A stretch of DNA of 64,000 nt from Bifidobacterium pullorum DSM 20433 (GCF_000771405.1 NZ_JDUI01000011.1:1-64000); one strand, 5' to 3'; counted from the stretch's first letter, positions 16,142 through 26,318 are shown. Notes: a model not told the origin generated them from the sequence alone. Made by a program: numbers and translations.

Positions 16142-17716
16142 GTGCCTTCCGACACCCCGCAGTCGCTGTTCCTGTATTCCACGACGGTTTCCGACGTCGG
16201 CACCGTCCGCAGCAACAACCAGGATTCGTCGTTCGCCGGCGAGCATCTCGCCGCGATCTGCGACGGCATGGGCGGCCATGCCGGCGGCGACACGGCTTCC
16301 ACGATTGCGATCCGGTCCCTGGCCCACATCGAGCGCGACGACGCCTCGCTCGGCGTGCAGGAATGCGCCACGATGATGGAGACCTCGGTGCTGGCCGCGC
16401 ATGACGCCATCGTCGGCAAGGCCAAGCGCGAGCGCAAGCTCGCCGGCATGGGTACGACCGTCACCGCCATCGCCCTGGTCGAAGGCTATTGGGTGCTCGC
16501 GCATATCGGAGATTCCCGCGCCTATCTGCTACGTGACGGGCATCTGGTTCGGATGACGCAGGACCACAGCTACGTGCAGCACCTCATCGACACCGGCCGC
16601 ATCACCGAGGCGGAGGCGCGCAACCATCCGCAGCGCAATGTGGTGATGCGCGTGCTGGGTGATTTCGACATCGACCCCAGGCCGGACATCGCGGTGCGGC
16701 AGGCCCACGCGGCCGACCGCTGGCTGCTGTGTTCGGACGGCCTGTGCGGCGTGCTGGAGGATTCCACGATCGAGGAGACGCTCGCGACGGTCTCCGATCA
16801 GGGCGAGTGCGCCCAGCAGCTGGTGTCGATGGCGTTGCGCGCGGGCAGCACCGACAACGTCACCGCCGTGATCGCCGACGCCACGCTCGCCTTGGATGTG
16901 GACGCGTTCGACCTGCCGCACCAGACACCGTTGGTCGGAGGCGCGGCCAGCGCCAGCCTCGAACCGATCGCCGACATCATCAACGAGCCGGTGTCCACCG
17001 CGCCGGCGTTGCGCAGCGGCAAGGCGTCGCCGGCGCAGCGTGCCGCGGCGCTGGCTCAGGAGACCCGTACCGATCCGGTGTCGTACACCGCGCAGCCGTC
17101 CACGGTGCGCGAGGAGACCGGCGACCTGCAGGAGCCGGACACCGGCGAGATCCCCGTGGTGCAGAAGCGCGACGGGCGGCTTACCGCTGATCCCAACGAC
17201 CCCGACGTGGCCAAGGCGATCCACCACGAGCACGACAAGCAGGAGCAGCTGTCGCACGCCAAGGTGATCCGTTCGCGGATCCTGATCGTCGTGGGCGTCG
17301 TCGCGTTGTTGGCGGCGCTGGCGGGGACCGCGGCCGTCGGCTACCTGTGGAGCCAGACCCGTTACTATCTGGGTATCGACGACGGCCAGGTGGCCATCTA
17401 TCAGGGCGTGCCCACGAATCTGTTCGGTTTCGAGCTGTCGCATCCGGTCGAGGACACCGGCATCAGCGTCGCCGACCTGCCGCAGAACTGGCACACCCAG
17501 CTTGACCAGGGCATCATGGTCGATGACATCGACGCGGCCAGGGACCACGCCGATCTGATCGAACGGGAGAGCCGGCATCTCGAGCAGCAGCGCAACGACC
17601 GCGCCGACGGCGAGAAGACCGACGCCGCGGACGACAACGACTCCTCCGACAACAACGACTCCTCCGACAATGCCGACACCTCCAACGATGCCGACGCGGA
17701 TCAGGAAGGACGGTGA
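16142..17716 (+). CDS. pstP: PP2C-type Ser/Thr protein phosphatase PstP
   Basis: A 524-residue membrane-anchored phosphatase that reverses PknA/PknB phosphorylation. The catalytic PP2C domain occupies about residues 12-245, with metal ligands in SNNQDS and CDGMGGHAGGD. A linker, one membrane helix (ILIVVGVVALLAALAGTAAV) and a short extracellular part follow. The C terminus is a low-complexity run rich in Asp, Asn and Ser. GTG at 16142 has GAGGTG six bases upstream; a GTG three codons earlier overlaps the fhaB stop but lacks a ribosome site. Confidence 0.9.
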   Translation: MPSDTPQSLFLYSTTVSDVGTVRSNNQDSSFAGEHLAAICDGMGGHAGGDTASTIAIRSLAHIERDDASLGVQECATMMETSVLAAHDAIVGKAKRERKLAGMGTTVTAIALVEGYWVLAHIGDSRAYLLRDGHLVRMTQDHSYVQHLIDTGRITEAEARNHPQRNVVMRVLGDFDIDPRPDIAVRQAHAADRWLLCSDGLCGVLEDSTIEETLATVSDQGECAQQLVSMALRAGSTDNVTAVIADATLALDVDAFDLPHQTPLVGGAASASLEPIADIINEPVSTAPALRSGKASPAQRAAALAQETRTDPVSYTAQPSTVREETGDLQEPDTGEIPVVQKRDGRLTADPNDPDVAKAIHHEHDKQEQLSHAKVIRSRILIVVGVVALLAALAGTAAVGYLWSQTRYYLGIDDGQVAIYQGVPTNLFGFELSHPVEDTGISVADLPQNWHTQLDQGIMVDDIDAARDHADLIERESRHLEQQRNDRADGEKTDAADDNDSSDNNDSSDNADTSNDADADQEGR

Positions 17717-17719
17717 GCG

Positions 17720-19150
17720 GTGGTCGCCATTCGATTCCGTCAGATCTCCCTGCTGCTGATGGCCATGCTGGTCAGTTTTTTGGCGTTCTTCCAGATGTTC
17801 GAGCGTACCGTGGGCAGCCTTCCCGGCGACCTGATGCTCCGCTTGGGCGTCGGCGCGGTGCTGTTCCTGGTGCTGTGGGGGCTGATGCTCAGATTCCAGC
17901 CGTACGCCAGCCAGACGGTCATGCCCTGTGTGCTGCTGCTCACCGCCATCGGCACGATGATGATAGCCCGCATCGATCAGCAGATAAAGGACTCCGACGT
18001 GGCCCAGCGCCAGCTGCTGTGGATGTGTCTGGCGCTCGTGCTGTGCGGCCTGCTGGTGGTTTTCATGCAGGACTATCGTATTCTGAGGCGGTTCTCCTAC
18101 GTCAGCATGGTGATCGGCCTGGTGCTGCTGCTGTCCCCGATGATTCCGGGACTGGGCGTGGAGATCCAGGGAGCCCGGATCTGGATTAACATCTTCGGGT
18201 TGGGCACCATCCAGCCGGGCGAGTTCGCCAAGCTGTTCCTGGCGTTCTTCTTCGCCGCCTACCTGTTCGACCACCGCGACCAGCTCGCTGTGGGCGGCAG
18301 GAAACTGTTCGGTCTGCAGCTGCCGCGCATCAAGGACATGGGCCCGATCATCATCGTGTGGGTGGTGTCGATGGGCGTGCTGGTGCTGCAGCATGACCTG
18401 GGCACGTCGCTGCTGTTCTTCGCGATGTTCGTCTCGATGCTGTATGTGGCCACCGGGCGCAAGAGCTGGATCGTCATCGGCCTGCTGGCGTTCGCGGCCG
18501 GCGCCGTGCTCGCCGCGCACATCTTCGCCCACGTGGGCTACCGTGTGGACGCGTGGCTGCGTCCGTTCGACCAGGAGATTTACGAGCGGTATCCCGGTGG
18601 TTCCGCCCAGATCGTCAGCGGCCTGTTCGGCCTGGCGTCGGGAGGCCTGACCGGCACCGGCCTGGGTCAGGGGCATCCGGAGCTCACGCCGCTGGCGAAC
18701 TCCGACTTCATCTACGCCTCGGTCGGCGAGGAGCTGGGGCTGACCGGCCTGCTCGCCGTGCTCATGCTCTACCTGCTGATCATCGCCTCCGGCCTGATCA
18801 CCGCCATGCGCATCAAGGACGGCTTCGGCAAGCTGCTGGCCTCCGGACTGGTGTTCACGATGGCCTTCCAGGTGTTCACCGTGGTCGGCGGCATCACGCT
18901 GGTCATCCCCCTGACCGGCCTGACCATGCCCTATATGGCGGCCGGCGGTTCGTCGCTGATCGCCAACTACCTGCTGGCGGCGCTGCTCATCATCATCTCC
19001 AACGCGGCGAACAAGCCCGAACCGGAGCTGAGCTCCGACACCTTCCAGTATGAGGCGCTGGCCGTGCTGCGCGAACACGAGCTGAAGGAGCGCGAGGCCC
19101 AGACTCAGGCCATCCCCCGCCCCCGCACGGCGATGGGAGGTGAGGCATGA
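17720..19150 (+). CDS. rodA: SEDS peptidoglycan polymerase (RodA/FtsW family)
   Basis: A 476-residue polytopic protein of the shape, elongation, division and sporulation family, which polymerises lipid II glycan strands. About twelve membrane helices are seen, with conserved GLGTIQPGEFAKL and the essential-loop region ending NSDFIYASVGEELGL. It starts with GTG three bases after pstP and overlaps the partner transpeptidase pbpA by ATGA. The position beside pbpA argues for RodA-type elongation rather than FtsW. Confidence 0.9.
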   Translation: MVAIRFRQISLLLMAMLVSFLAFFQMFERTVGSLPGDLMLRLGVGAVLFLVLWGLMLRFQPYASQTVMPCVLLLTAIGTMMIARIDQQIKDSDVAQRQLLWMCLALVLCGLLVVFMQDYRILRRFSYVSMVIGLVLLLSPMIPGLGVEIQGARIWINIFGLGTIQPGEFAKLFLAFFFAAYLFDHRDQLAVGGRKLFGLQLPRIKDMGPIIIVWVVSMGVLVLQHDLGTSLLFFAMFVSMLYVATGRKSWIVIGLLAFAAGAVLAAHIFAHVGYRVDAWLRPFDQEIYERYPGGSAQIVSGLFGLASGGLTGTGLGQGHPELTPLANSDFIYASVGEELGLTGLLAVLMLYLLIIASGLITAMRIKDGFGKLLASGLVFTMAFQVFTVVGGITLVIPLTGLTMPYMAAGGSSLIANYLLAALLIIISNAANKPEPELSSDTFQYEALAVLREHELKEREAQTQAIPRPRTAMGGEA

Positions 19151-20610
19151 ACAAGTCCCTGCGTCAGCTGTTCACCGCCGTGGTGGCGCTGTTCGTCGTC
19201 CTCGGCCTGTCCTCCACCATCATCACCGCCATCAAGGTCCCCGAGCTGAACGGCGACGCGCGCAACACCCGCGCGCTCTACCGCACGCTGGGTGCGCCGC
19301 GCGGTGCCATCCTGGCATCGGACGGCACCGTCATGGCCCAGTCCGATCCCGTGAACGATTCGTTCTCCTACCAGCGCGTCTACAGCAACGGACCACTCTA
19401 CGCGCCGGTCACCGGCTTCTTCTCCATCACGCATACGGCCGACCGCGGCATCGAATCGTCGCGCAACGAGCAGCTCAACGGCCAGGCCAGCTCCCTGTTC
19501 TGGCAGCAGGTCAAGTCGATCTTCTCCGGCTCGGAATCGCAGGGCGCCTCCATCGAGACGTCGATCGACCCCACGCTCCAATCCCTGGCATACCAGCTGC
19601 TGGACGGCAAGGAGGGGGCCATCATCGCCAGCGACCCCAAGACCGGCCGCATCCTGGCGATGGTGAGCACGCCCAGCTATGATCCGAACGCGTTAGCCTC
19701 GCATGACGGCGAGCAGGCCAACGCCGCCTACAGCGACCTGGTGTCCCAGCAGTCGAACCCGATGCTCAACCGGGCCACGTCGCAGCTGTTCCCGCCCGGA
19801 TCCACGTTCAAGGTCATCGTCGCGGCGGCGGCGCTCGAATCCGGCGACTATGACACCGATTCCGAGATTCCCGCGGGTGCCAGCTACACCCTGCCGGGCA
19901 CCGAGACCCAGCTGACGAACGCCACATCCGCCGGAAACGGTTCGGACGGCAAGATCACCCTGAAGGATGCGCTGGCGCAGTCGTCGAACACCGCGTTCGC
20001 CCAGCTCGGGGTCGAGCTGGGGGCCGATGCGATCCGCGAACAGGCCGAGAAACTCGGTTACGACGAACAGATCCATCTGGACGGCACCACCTCCACCGGC
20101 TCACCCTCATACGCGGCCGCGTCGAAATTCCCCGAGGACCCGACCGACGACCGGCTGGCGCTGGCCAGCATCGGACAGGGGGACACGCTGTCCACGCCGC
20201 TGCAGAACCTGCTGGTCGCGATGGCCGTGGCCAACGACGGCACGGTGATGGAGCCGACGATCGTGGACCGTGTCCGCGCCAGCGACCTGTCGGTCATCTC
20301 GCAGACCTACCCGCGCGTGCGCTCGAAGGCGTTCAGCGCCGATACCGCGAACAAGCTCACCGAGATGATGGAGCAGGTCATCCCCGCGGAGAACCCCGCC
20401 CTGGCGATCAACGGCATCAGCATCGCCGCCAAGACCGGCACCGCGCAGATCGGCGAGAGCAACCACGCCAACGACGCGTGGATCATCGGTTTCGCCCCCG
20501 CCGACGACCCACAGATCGCCGTCTCCGTGGTCGTGCACAACGTCGACGACTACGGCGCGTACGCCGCGGGCCCGCTGATGCGCGAGATGATTCAGGAGGC
20601 ACTGCAGTGA
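19147..20610 (+). CDS. pbpA: Class B penicillin-binding protein PbpA
   Basis: A 487-residue transpeptidase that crosslinks peptidoglycan with the RodA partner encoded just upstream. One N-terminal membrane helix anchors it outside. The active-site motifs are STFK (in PPGSTFKVIVAAA), SSN (in AQSSNTAFAQL) and KTG (in AAKTGTAQIGE), in the normal order. It overlaps rodA by four bases and pknA by TGATG, consistent with translational coupling. Confidence 0.92.
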   Translation: MNKSLRQLFTAVVALFVVLGLSSTIITAIKVPELNGDARNTRALYRTLGAPRGAILASDGTVMAQSDPVNDSFSYQRVYSNGPLYAPVTGFFSITHTADRGIESSRNEQLNGQASSLFWQQVKSIFSGSESQGASIETSIDPTLQSLAYQLLDGKEGAIIASDPKTGRILAMVSTPSYDPNALASHDGEQANAAYSDLVSQQSNPMLNRATSQLFPPGSTFKVIVAAAALESGDYDTDSEIPAGASYTLPGTETQLTNATSAGNGSDGKITLKDALAQSSNTAFAQLGVELGADAIREQAEKLGYDEQIHLDGTTSTGSPSYAAASKFPEDPTDDRLALASIGQGDTLSTPLQNLLVAMAVANDGTVMEPTIVDRVRASDLSVISQTYPRVRSKAFSADTANKLTEMMEQVIPAENPALAINGISIAAKTGTAQIGESNHANDAWIIGFAPADDPQIAVSVVVHNVDDYGAYAAGPLMREMIQEALQ

Positions 20611-21641
20611 TGAAACTGATCGAAGGACAGCTCATCCACCGCCGGTACCGGCTCGACAGCCGACTGGCCCAGGGAGGCATGGGCGAGGTCTGGAAGGGCT
20701 ACGACATCCAGCTCGGCCGTCCGGTGGCCATCAAGGCGCTGCGGCGCGACACCTCCGACACGGAGGCCAAACTGCGCCGCCTGCGTGCGGAGGCGCACAA
20801 CTCCGCCAACCTGGCGCATCCAAACATCGCGGCGCTGTTCGAATACTACGAGCATGACGGCATCGGCTTCCTCATCATGGAGTACGTGCCCAGCAAATCG
20901 CTGGCGGACCTCTACCACGAGAAGGGCGCCATGGATCCGATCGAGCTGCTGCCGATCCTGGCGCAGACCGCGCGCGGACTGTTCATCGCGCACTCCCACG
21001 GCGTCATCCACCGCGACGTCAAACCGGCGAACATCATGGTCTCCGACACCGGCGAGGTCAAGATCACCGATTTCGGCGTCTCCTATTCCACCAACCAGGA
21101 GCAGATCACCCAGGACGGCATGGTGGTCGGCACCGCGCAGTACATCTCCCCGGAGCAGGCGCAGGGCAGGCAGGCCACCCCGCAGTCGGACATCTACTCG
21201 CTGGGCGTGGTGGCCTACGAGGGGCTGTGCGGGCACAGGCCGTTCACCGGCGCGACCCCGGTCGACATCGCCGCCGCGCATGTGAACAACCCGGTGCCGC
21301 CGCTGCCCGACTCCATAGACCTGCAACTGCGGCAGTTCGTCATGTCGATGCTGGAGAAGGACCCGCTCGACCGTCCCGAGAACGCGCTGGTGGTCTCGCG
21401 CACGCTCTCCCGCATCGAACGTCGCCTGTTGGACCAGCAGACTGCCGCTGCGGAGACCGTGACGCTGCCGCCGAGCAGCCGTGCGCCGCGCAGGGTGTTC
21501 AGCGCGCCGCACGCCGCCGAAACGATATTCCGCATGTCTTCTCCCGCCGCGGGGACCTCGCCCGCGGCATCCATCATCAACCACTGGACCGCAGGCGGCG
21601 ATGATTCCGCCGAGGCCGCACATCGAAGGGAACACGCATGA
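20610..21641 (+). CDS. pknA: Ser/Thr protein kinase PknA
   Basis: A 343-residue Hanks-type kinase. The glycine loop LAQGGMGEVW, the ATP lysine in VAIKAL, the catalytic HRDVKPANIM and DFG in KITDFGVS are all intact. Beyond the kinase domain there is a short tail with no clear membrane helix, so it may be cytosolic or peripherally attached. AGGAGG lies 7 bases before GTG (20607) and 10 before ATG (20610); either could be the start. It overlaps pknB by four bases. Confidence 0.9.
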   Translation: MKLIEGQLIHRRYRLDSRLAQGGMGEVWKGYDIQLGRPVAIKALRRDTSDTEAKLRRLRAEAHNSANLAHPNIAALFEYYEHDGIGFLIMEYVPSKSLADLYHEKGAMDPIELLPILAQTARGLFIAHSHGVIHRDVKPANIMVSDTGEVKITDFGVSYSTNQEQITQDGMVVGTAQYISPEQAQGRQATPQSDIYSLGVVAYEGLCGHRPFTGATPVDIAAAHVNNPVPPLPDSIDLQLRQFVMSMLEKDPLDRPENALVVSRTLSRIERRLLDQQTAAAETVTLPPSSRAPRRVFSAPHAAETIFRMSSPAAGTSPAASIINHWTAGGDDSAEAAHRREHA

Positions 21642-23710
21642 GCAGCATGATGCCTGACTCGTTGGCCCAAGGGCGTTATCAGCTGGGCCAGGCCATCGGC
21701 CACGGGGGCATGGCCGAGGTCTATATGGCGCTTGACACCCGTCTCGGGCGCACCGTGGCGGTCAAGGTCATGCGCGCCGACTTCGCGAACGACCAGATCT
21801 TCCTGTCACGCTTCCGCCGTGAGGCGCACGCCGTGGCGCAGATGAACAACCCGAACATCGTGAGCATCTACGATTCCGGCGAGGAGGATATCCCGACCGC
21901 CAACGGCGGCATGGAGCGTGTGCCGTATCTGGTGATGGAGTACGTCAAGGGCCAGACCCTGCGCGACATCATCAAGGCCAACGGCGCGCTGAGCCAGCGC
22001 GACGCCGAGCAGGTGATGCTCGGGGTGCTGAGCGCGCTCGACTATTCGCACCGCATGGGCGTGATCCACCGCGATATCAAGCCCGGCAACATCATGATCT
22101 CCGAGCAGGGCGTGGTCAAGGTCATGGACTTCGGCATCGCCCGCGCGCTCGATGATTCGGCGGCCACGATGACCAAGTCGCAGGGCGTGGTCGGCACCGC
22201 GCAGTATCTGTCGCCGGAGCAGGCGCGCGGCGAGACCGTGGACATGCGCTCCGACCTGTATTCGGCCGGCTGCGTGCTCTACGAGATGCTGACGGGACGT
22301 CCGCCGTTCACCGGGGACTCCGCCGTGGCGATCGCCTACCAGCATGTGTCCGAGGTGGCCACGCCGCCGAGCGCCGTGGTGCCGGGCCTGCCGAAGATGT
22401 GGGATTCGATCTGCGCCAAGGCGATGGCCAAGGACCGGCAGAACCGGTACGCCACGGCCGCCGACTTCAAGAACGATCTGCTGACGTTCATGAACGGCGG
22501 GGTTCCGGTGGCCGCCGCATTCAATCCGCTGACCGATCTGACGAATATGAAGGCCCGCCGCCAGGCCGAGCAGGACGCCGCCACGGTGGCGCTCAACCCG
22601 ACCGCGGAGGGACAGTCCACCCAGGCGTTCAACCCGGTCACCGGCCAGTTCGAGCAGGTGGTGCCGCAGGCGGGCACGGGCAAGACCCGCGCCGAACAGC
22701 GCGCCGAGGCGGCCAAGACCAAGCGTAAGCGCGCCCTGACCATCGGCGGCGTCGTGGCGGCCGTGGCGGCCGTGATCGTGGCGTTCTGCGTCTGGTGGTT
22801 CGCGTTGCGCACGCCGCCGGTCGAGATGGTCACGGTGCCAGAGCTGAGCTCCTCGCTCAACCAGACCGGCATCTGCCAGGCCATCGAGGAGGCCGGGCTG
22901 GTGTGCAAGACGGAGACCGACACGGAGTCGAACGAGCGTGAAGGCACGTTCACCTACTCCGATCCCAAGAGCGGCGCCTCGGTGCCGAAGGGTTCGACGG
23001 TGACCGCCTACTTCTCCGACGGCCCCGACTCCCTCACCGTGCCCGATGTCTCCAACCACACGCAGGATGAGGCGCGTTCCATGCTGGAGAAGGCCGGTTT
23101 CGAGGTCAACACCAGCACCCGCACCGAGGACAGCCCCCGCGTGGAACGCGACCGCGTGACCCGCACCGAGCCGGCGGCCGGCGAAACCGCCGATTCGGGG
23201 TCGTCGATCACGTTGTGGATCTCCTCGGGCATGACCGAGGTGCCGAACGATCTGGTCGGGCAGACCGAGGACGCCGTGCGCTCCACGCTGACCGGCACCT
23301 ACGCGTTCAACATCACCATCGAACATGAGTATTCCGACACTGTGCCCGCCGGATCGGTCACGCGCGTCAGCCCCGGCTCCGGTTCCCCCGTCGACCAGCG
23401 CGCCAACATCAGCGTGTGGGTGTCGCTGGGCAAGGAACAGGTGGCGGTGCCCACGTTCGCGCTGGGCACGGATACGCTGGGCACGGTGCGCCAGCAGCTC
23501 GAGGCGCTGGGCCTGACGGTCAGCGTCACCGACCCGGAGGCGGACGACTCCGCCATCGTCACCGAGGTGTCCTCGATGGGCCAGCAGGTCGACAAGGGGT
23601 CGACGATCACCGTCACCACCAAGGCGGCGGAAGATGAGACCACCACCCCGGACGACGAGGCCGACGGTACGGAGGGGAACGGCAACGGGCACGGCGGTCC
23701 CGAATCCTGA
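21638..23710 (+). CDS. pknB: Ser/Thr protein kinase PknB with PASTA domains
   Basis: A 690-residue transmembrane receptor kinase sensing peptidoglycan or lipid II. The kinase domain spans about residues 14-280 (GHGGMAEVYMA, VAVKVM, HRDIKPGNIM, DFGIAR). A membrane helix (GVVAAVAAVIVAFCVWWFAL) follows, then PASTA repeats outside the cell (units start near VPELSS, VPDVSN, VPNDLV and VPTFAL). The extreme C terminus is acidic with a Gly/Asn/His stretch. It closes the operon, followed by a strong hairpin. Confidence 0.93.
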   Translation: MSSMMPDSLAQGRYQLGQAIGHGGMAEVYMALDTRLGRTVAVKVMRADFANDQIFLSRFRREAHAVAQMNNPNIVSIYDSGEEDIPTANGGMERVPYLVMEYVKGQTLRDIIKANGALSQRDAEQVMLGVLSALDYSHRMGVIHRDIKPGNIMISEQGVVKVMDFGIARALDDSAATMTKSQGVVGTAQYLSPEQARGETVDMRSDLYSAGCVLYEMLTGRPPFTGDSAVAIAYQHVSEVATPPSAVVPGLPKMWDSICAKAMAKDRQNRYATAADFKNDLLTFMNGGVPVAAAFNPLTDLTNMKARRQAEQDAATVALNPTAEGQSTQAFNPVTGQFEQVVPQAGTGKTRAEQRAEAAKTKRKRALTIGGVVAAVAAVIVAFCVWWFALRTPPVEMVTVPELSSSLNQTGICQAIEEAGLVCKTETDTESNEREGTFTYSDPKSGASVPKGSTVTAYFSDGPDSLTVPDVSNHTQDEARSMLEKAGFEVNTSTRTEDSPRVERDRVTRTEPAAGETADSGSSITLWISSGMTEVPNDLVGQTEDAVRSTLTGTYAFNITIEHEYSDTVPAGSVTRVSPGSGSPVDQRANISVWVSLGKEQVAVPTFALGTDTLGTVRQQLEALGLTVSVTDPEADDSAIVTEVSSMGQQVDKGSTITVTTKAAEDETTTPDDEADGTEGNGNGHGGPES

Positions 23711-23728
23711 CGCCGCGCACTGAACGAT

Positions 23729-23762
23729 GATGGCCTCCCGCATATGAGTGCGGGAGGCCATC
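23729..23762 (+). terminator. Terminator of the fhaA-pknB operon
   Basis: GATGGCCTCCCGCA pairs perfectly with TGCGGGAGGCCATC across a six-base loop, 19 bp after the pknB stop. It is a very stable stem with only a weak T-rich tail, and may also serve the convergent sortase gene. Confidence 0.75.
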
Positions 23763-23891
23763 GCGTTATATCGGCCCGTGCGGGCGGGTTCCGCGCGTGT
23801 CCGCACGCGTCTCGTTCCGTGCGGACGCGTGCGCCACGCATCGCGCGTGCGCCGTAATCGCGCCCGCGTCTATCGTCCACGGGGGAGACCG

Positions 23892-25019
23892 TCAGACGGC
23901 CACGTAGTTCGACATGTCGCGCAGATACGGGATGTTCGCCGCCAGCCATGGGTATCCCCATTCGAGCAAGGCTGCGGCCGCGGCCACGATCAGCAGCAGC
24001 AACAGCAGCCATCGGATCGGGGCGACGCCGGGCTGGTGCCGCAGCACCCAGCCGTAGATGCTGACCTCCGGTCGGGGACGGCGGCCCTCTCTGATCTCGC
24101 GCAGCACCGGCCAGCGCCACGCCACGGCCGCGGCGAGGAAGATCACGACGTAGGCGATCAGCGCCGCGATCACGATCGGGCGCATCGAGCCCAGCCGTTC
24201 GATGGCGGAGGGCTGGCGGGTGTTGATGAATCGGACGGTGCCGGATGCGTCGGTCGTCGTCAGCTCCGCGGGCACGCCGTCCGAGATCTTGGCCCAGTAA
24301 TCGAACTCGCCGTAGCTGATCCACCGGTGGGTGGCCGCGGTGTATTTCGGTTCGCAGGTGGTCAGCGTGATCATCCGCTTGACGGGTTCGGCGCCGGGAT
24401 CCTCGGGGTTGGCCGCCACCACGTCCGTACGGTCCGGCGTGACGATCTCGTAGCTGGTGTAGTGGTACACATACCAGTAGTTCTGTGTGCGGATGACGAT
24501 GGCGTCGCCCTCCTGCAGCTTGTCCACATCGCCCAACGGCTGTCCGTAGCCGTTGCGGTGGCCCGCGACGGCGAAGTTGCCGACCTGCCCGGGCATCTGG
24601 CTGGTGGTGTAGTGGCCCATGCCGTGCCGGTTCAGCTGTTCCAGCGTGGTGCCCTCGACGATGTTGCGCTCCCACTGGTCGCCGAATCGGGGAATGTAGA
24701 TCTGGGCGATGAGGTCCCCCTCCGCGGGGTTCTCCGGCTGCACCGGCGGCTCGCCCTCCTGTTTGGGCGCGATCGCCGTCTGGTCGTCGTCCGCCACCGG
24801 CGACTGCCAGGAGACGGACTGCCGGGCCTCCACCTGCTCGTGCTCGGCCTGCACTCCCGTCCACCACATCTGCCAGACGATGTACAGCGCGCACACCGCC
24901 GCCAGCGTGAACAGCAGCTCCATCAGGATGCCGAGCACCCCCCACAGCGCCCCATGCCGGCGGCCGTCCTGCCCGGCGCCCGCCGTGGTCCGGTATCCCC
25001 GCTGTACCCCGTGTCTCAT
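23892..25019 (-). CDS. Class E sortase
   Basis: A 375-residue membrane-bound transpeptidase. The N-terminal helix is ILMELLFTLAAVCALYIVW. The catalytic residues are His in AVAGHRNGYG, Cys in TLTTCEP (the TLTTC signature of class E) and Arg in THRWISYG. Two or three extra C-terminal membrane helices follow the sortase domain, which is unusual compared with short class E enzymes. No LPXTG/LAXTG substrate is seen nearby, so it probably acts as a housekeeping sortase. Its start overlaps the DUF881 stop by ATGA. Confidence 0.88.
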   Translation of the reverse strand: MRHGVQRGYRTTAGAGQDGRRHGALWGVLGILMELLFTLAAVCALYIVWQMWWTGVQAEHEQVEARQSVSWQSPVADDDQTAIAPKQEGEPPVQPENPAEGDLIAQIYIPRFGDQWERNIVEGTTLEQLNRHGMGHYTTSQMPGQVGNFAVAGHRNGYGQPLGDVDKLQEGDAIVIRTQNYWYVYHYTSYEIVTPDRTDVVAANPEDPGAEPVKRMITLTTCEPKYTAATHRWISYGEFDYWAKISDGVPAELTTTDASGTVRFINTRQPSAIERLGSMRPIVIAALIAYVVIFLAAAVAWRWPVLREIREGRRPRPEVSIYGWVLRHQPGVAPIRWLLLLLLIVAAAAALLEWGYPWLAANIPYLRDMSNYVAV

Positions 25020-25771
25020 TGCTGCGTCCCTTCGGTCTCCTGGATCACGGTGGCGTACCGCAGGGGTTGCAGCGACGCCGCCGACTCCTTGAACTGCAGA
25101 TCGGTCTTGGTCTCCACCTTCCATCCGAGACCGAACGTACTGACGTATTCCCGATAGATGCTCACGGCCTCCGAACGTTCCAGGGAGGCCATCATCTCAT
25201 CCACCGGCCCGATCGCCGAGATGGTGTATGGCGGCGAATACTGTTTGCCCTGCAGCAGCAGTACGTTGCCGGAGCAGATCACCGCCGAATTGAACAGGAC
25301 GCGCTGGTCCTGGATCATCATCGATTCGGCGCCCCCGGCCCACAGCGCGTTGACCACCGCCTCGATATCCTGCTGGTGCACCACGTAGTCGTTGATGTTC
25401 GTGGCGGAACCGGACCCGTCGACGGCGGACTCCCACAACGGGGAGTCGTCCAGCGTCACCGTCACGCCCGGACCGTGCACCGCGGGCAGCGTGGTGCTGG
25501 TGCCCGCCTCCTCGGAATCAGTGGACGACGATCCGATCAGATCGTTCAACGCGGACAGCCGCGAGCTCAGGTCGTCGACCTCCTTGCGCAGGCTGTTGAC
25601 CTGTTCGACGCGCCGCTCCACCAGATCCGCGGTATCGGAGGTCACGACGGTGGTGCGGTTCACGCGCAGATTCGTCACCAGCAGGAAGCCGGTCAGCGCG
25701 ATGACCAGGAACACGGCAAGCCCGCCGGCCCATGTCCGCCGTATTCCGTGTCTGCCGCCATGACGCGCCAT
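25016..25771 (-). CDS. DUF881 domain protein
   Basis: A 251-residue protein with one N-terminal membrane helix (GGLAVFLVIALTGFLLVTNL), a coiled-coil-like segment (VEQVNSLRKEVDDLSSRLSAL) and an extracellular DUF881 domain containing VVNALWAGGAESMMIQDQRV. Family members sit between crgA and the pknB/sortase genes in many actinobacteria and are assumed to act in the cell envelope, but their function is unproven. It is co-transcribed with the sortase. Confidence 0.85.
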   Translation of the reverse strand: MARHGGRHGIRRTWAGGLAVFLVIALTGFLLVTNLRVNRTTVVTSDTADLVERRVEQVNSLRKEVDDLSSRLSALNDLIGSSSTDSEEAGTSTTLPAVHGPGVTVTLDDSPLWESAVDGSGSATNINDYVVHQQDIEAVVNALWAGGAESMMIQDQRVLFNSAVICSGNVLLLQGKQYSPPYTISAIGPVDEMMASLERSEAVSIYREYVSTFGLGWKVETKTDLQFKESAASLQPLRYATVIQETEGTQQ

Positions 25772-25865
25772 ATGTCCTCCAAACCAACGTTTTCGGATGC
25801 CTGTTGGCCGCTTTCGAGTCTACCCACTATTATGACTTTTAGCCTATTGAATGGAGACTATGCTG

Positions 25866-26318
25866 ATGGCTGACGAAGAGCTGCACGAAACCGACGCGCA
25901 GGACCAGAAGGACTGGCAGAACGAGGTCGATTCCACGGCCGCCGACGCCGAACCCGCCGACGTGGACGAAACCGCCGCTGTGGACGGTGACGACGAGGAC
26001 TACGGCATCCCGATGGACAAGGTCGAGGCCGTGCTCAACGCGACCGCCGACAAGGCCTCGCTCACCCCGCAGATGCAGCGGATGATGCAGCGCCAGGCCG
26101 AGAACACCCGCCGCGTGGAGGAGTCCATCAAGGGCACCAAGTCCAATCCGCGCTGGTTCGTGCCCCTGTTCTGCGCGTTCATGATCATCGGCCTGATCTG
26201 GGCCGTGGTCTACTACCTGTCCGGCAACTACCCGATTCCGGGCATCGGCGCCTGGAACCTGGGCATCGCGCTGGGCATCATCCTCATCGGCTTCCTGATG
26301 ACGATGTGGTGGCGCTGA
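25866..26318 (+). CDS. crgA: Cell division protein CrgA
   Basis: A 150-residue protein with a long acidic N-terminal region (residues 1-70) and two closely spaced membrane helices separated by SGNYPIPGIGAWN, the hallmark of CrgA. In mycobacteria and streptomycetes CrgA bridges FtsZ, FtsQ and the septal synthases. The ATG at 25866 has TGGAGA eight bases upstream. The acidic extension is longer than in streptomycete CrgA. It is divergent from DUF881. Confidence 0.9.
   Translation: MADEELHETDAQDQKDWQNEVDSTAADAEPADVDETAAVDGDDEDYGIPMDKVEAVLNATADKASLTPQMQRMMQRQAENTRRVEESIKGTKSNPRWFVPLFCAFMIIGLIWAVVYYLSGNYPIPGIGAWNLGIALGIILIGFLMTMWWR

Noticed and set aside
16529-19078. 850-codon minus-strand frame across pstP and rodA
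   Set aside because: It crosses two well-defined genes of a conserved operon and shows only Gln/His/Arg-rich sequence.
23892-25771. Sortase-dependent pilus locus
   Set aside because: The sortase is class E with a housekeeping context (DUF881, crgA). No pilin or LPXTG protein is encoded nearby.
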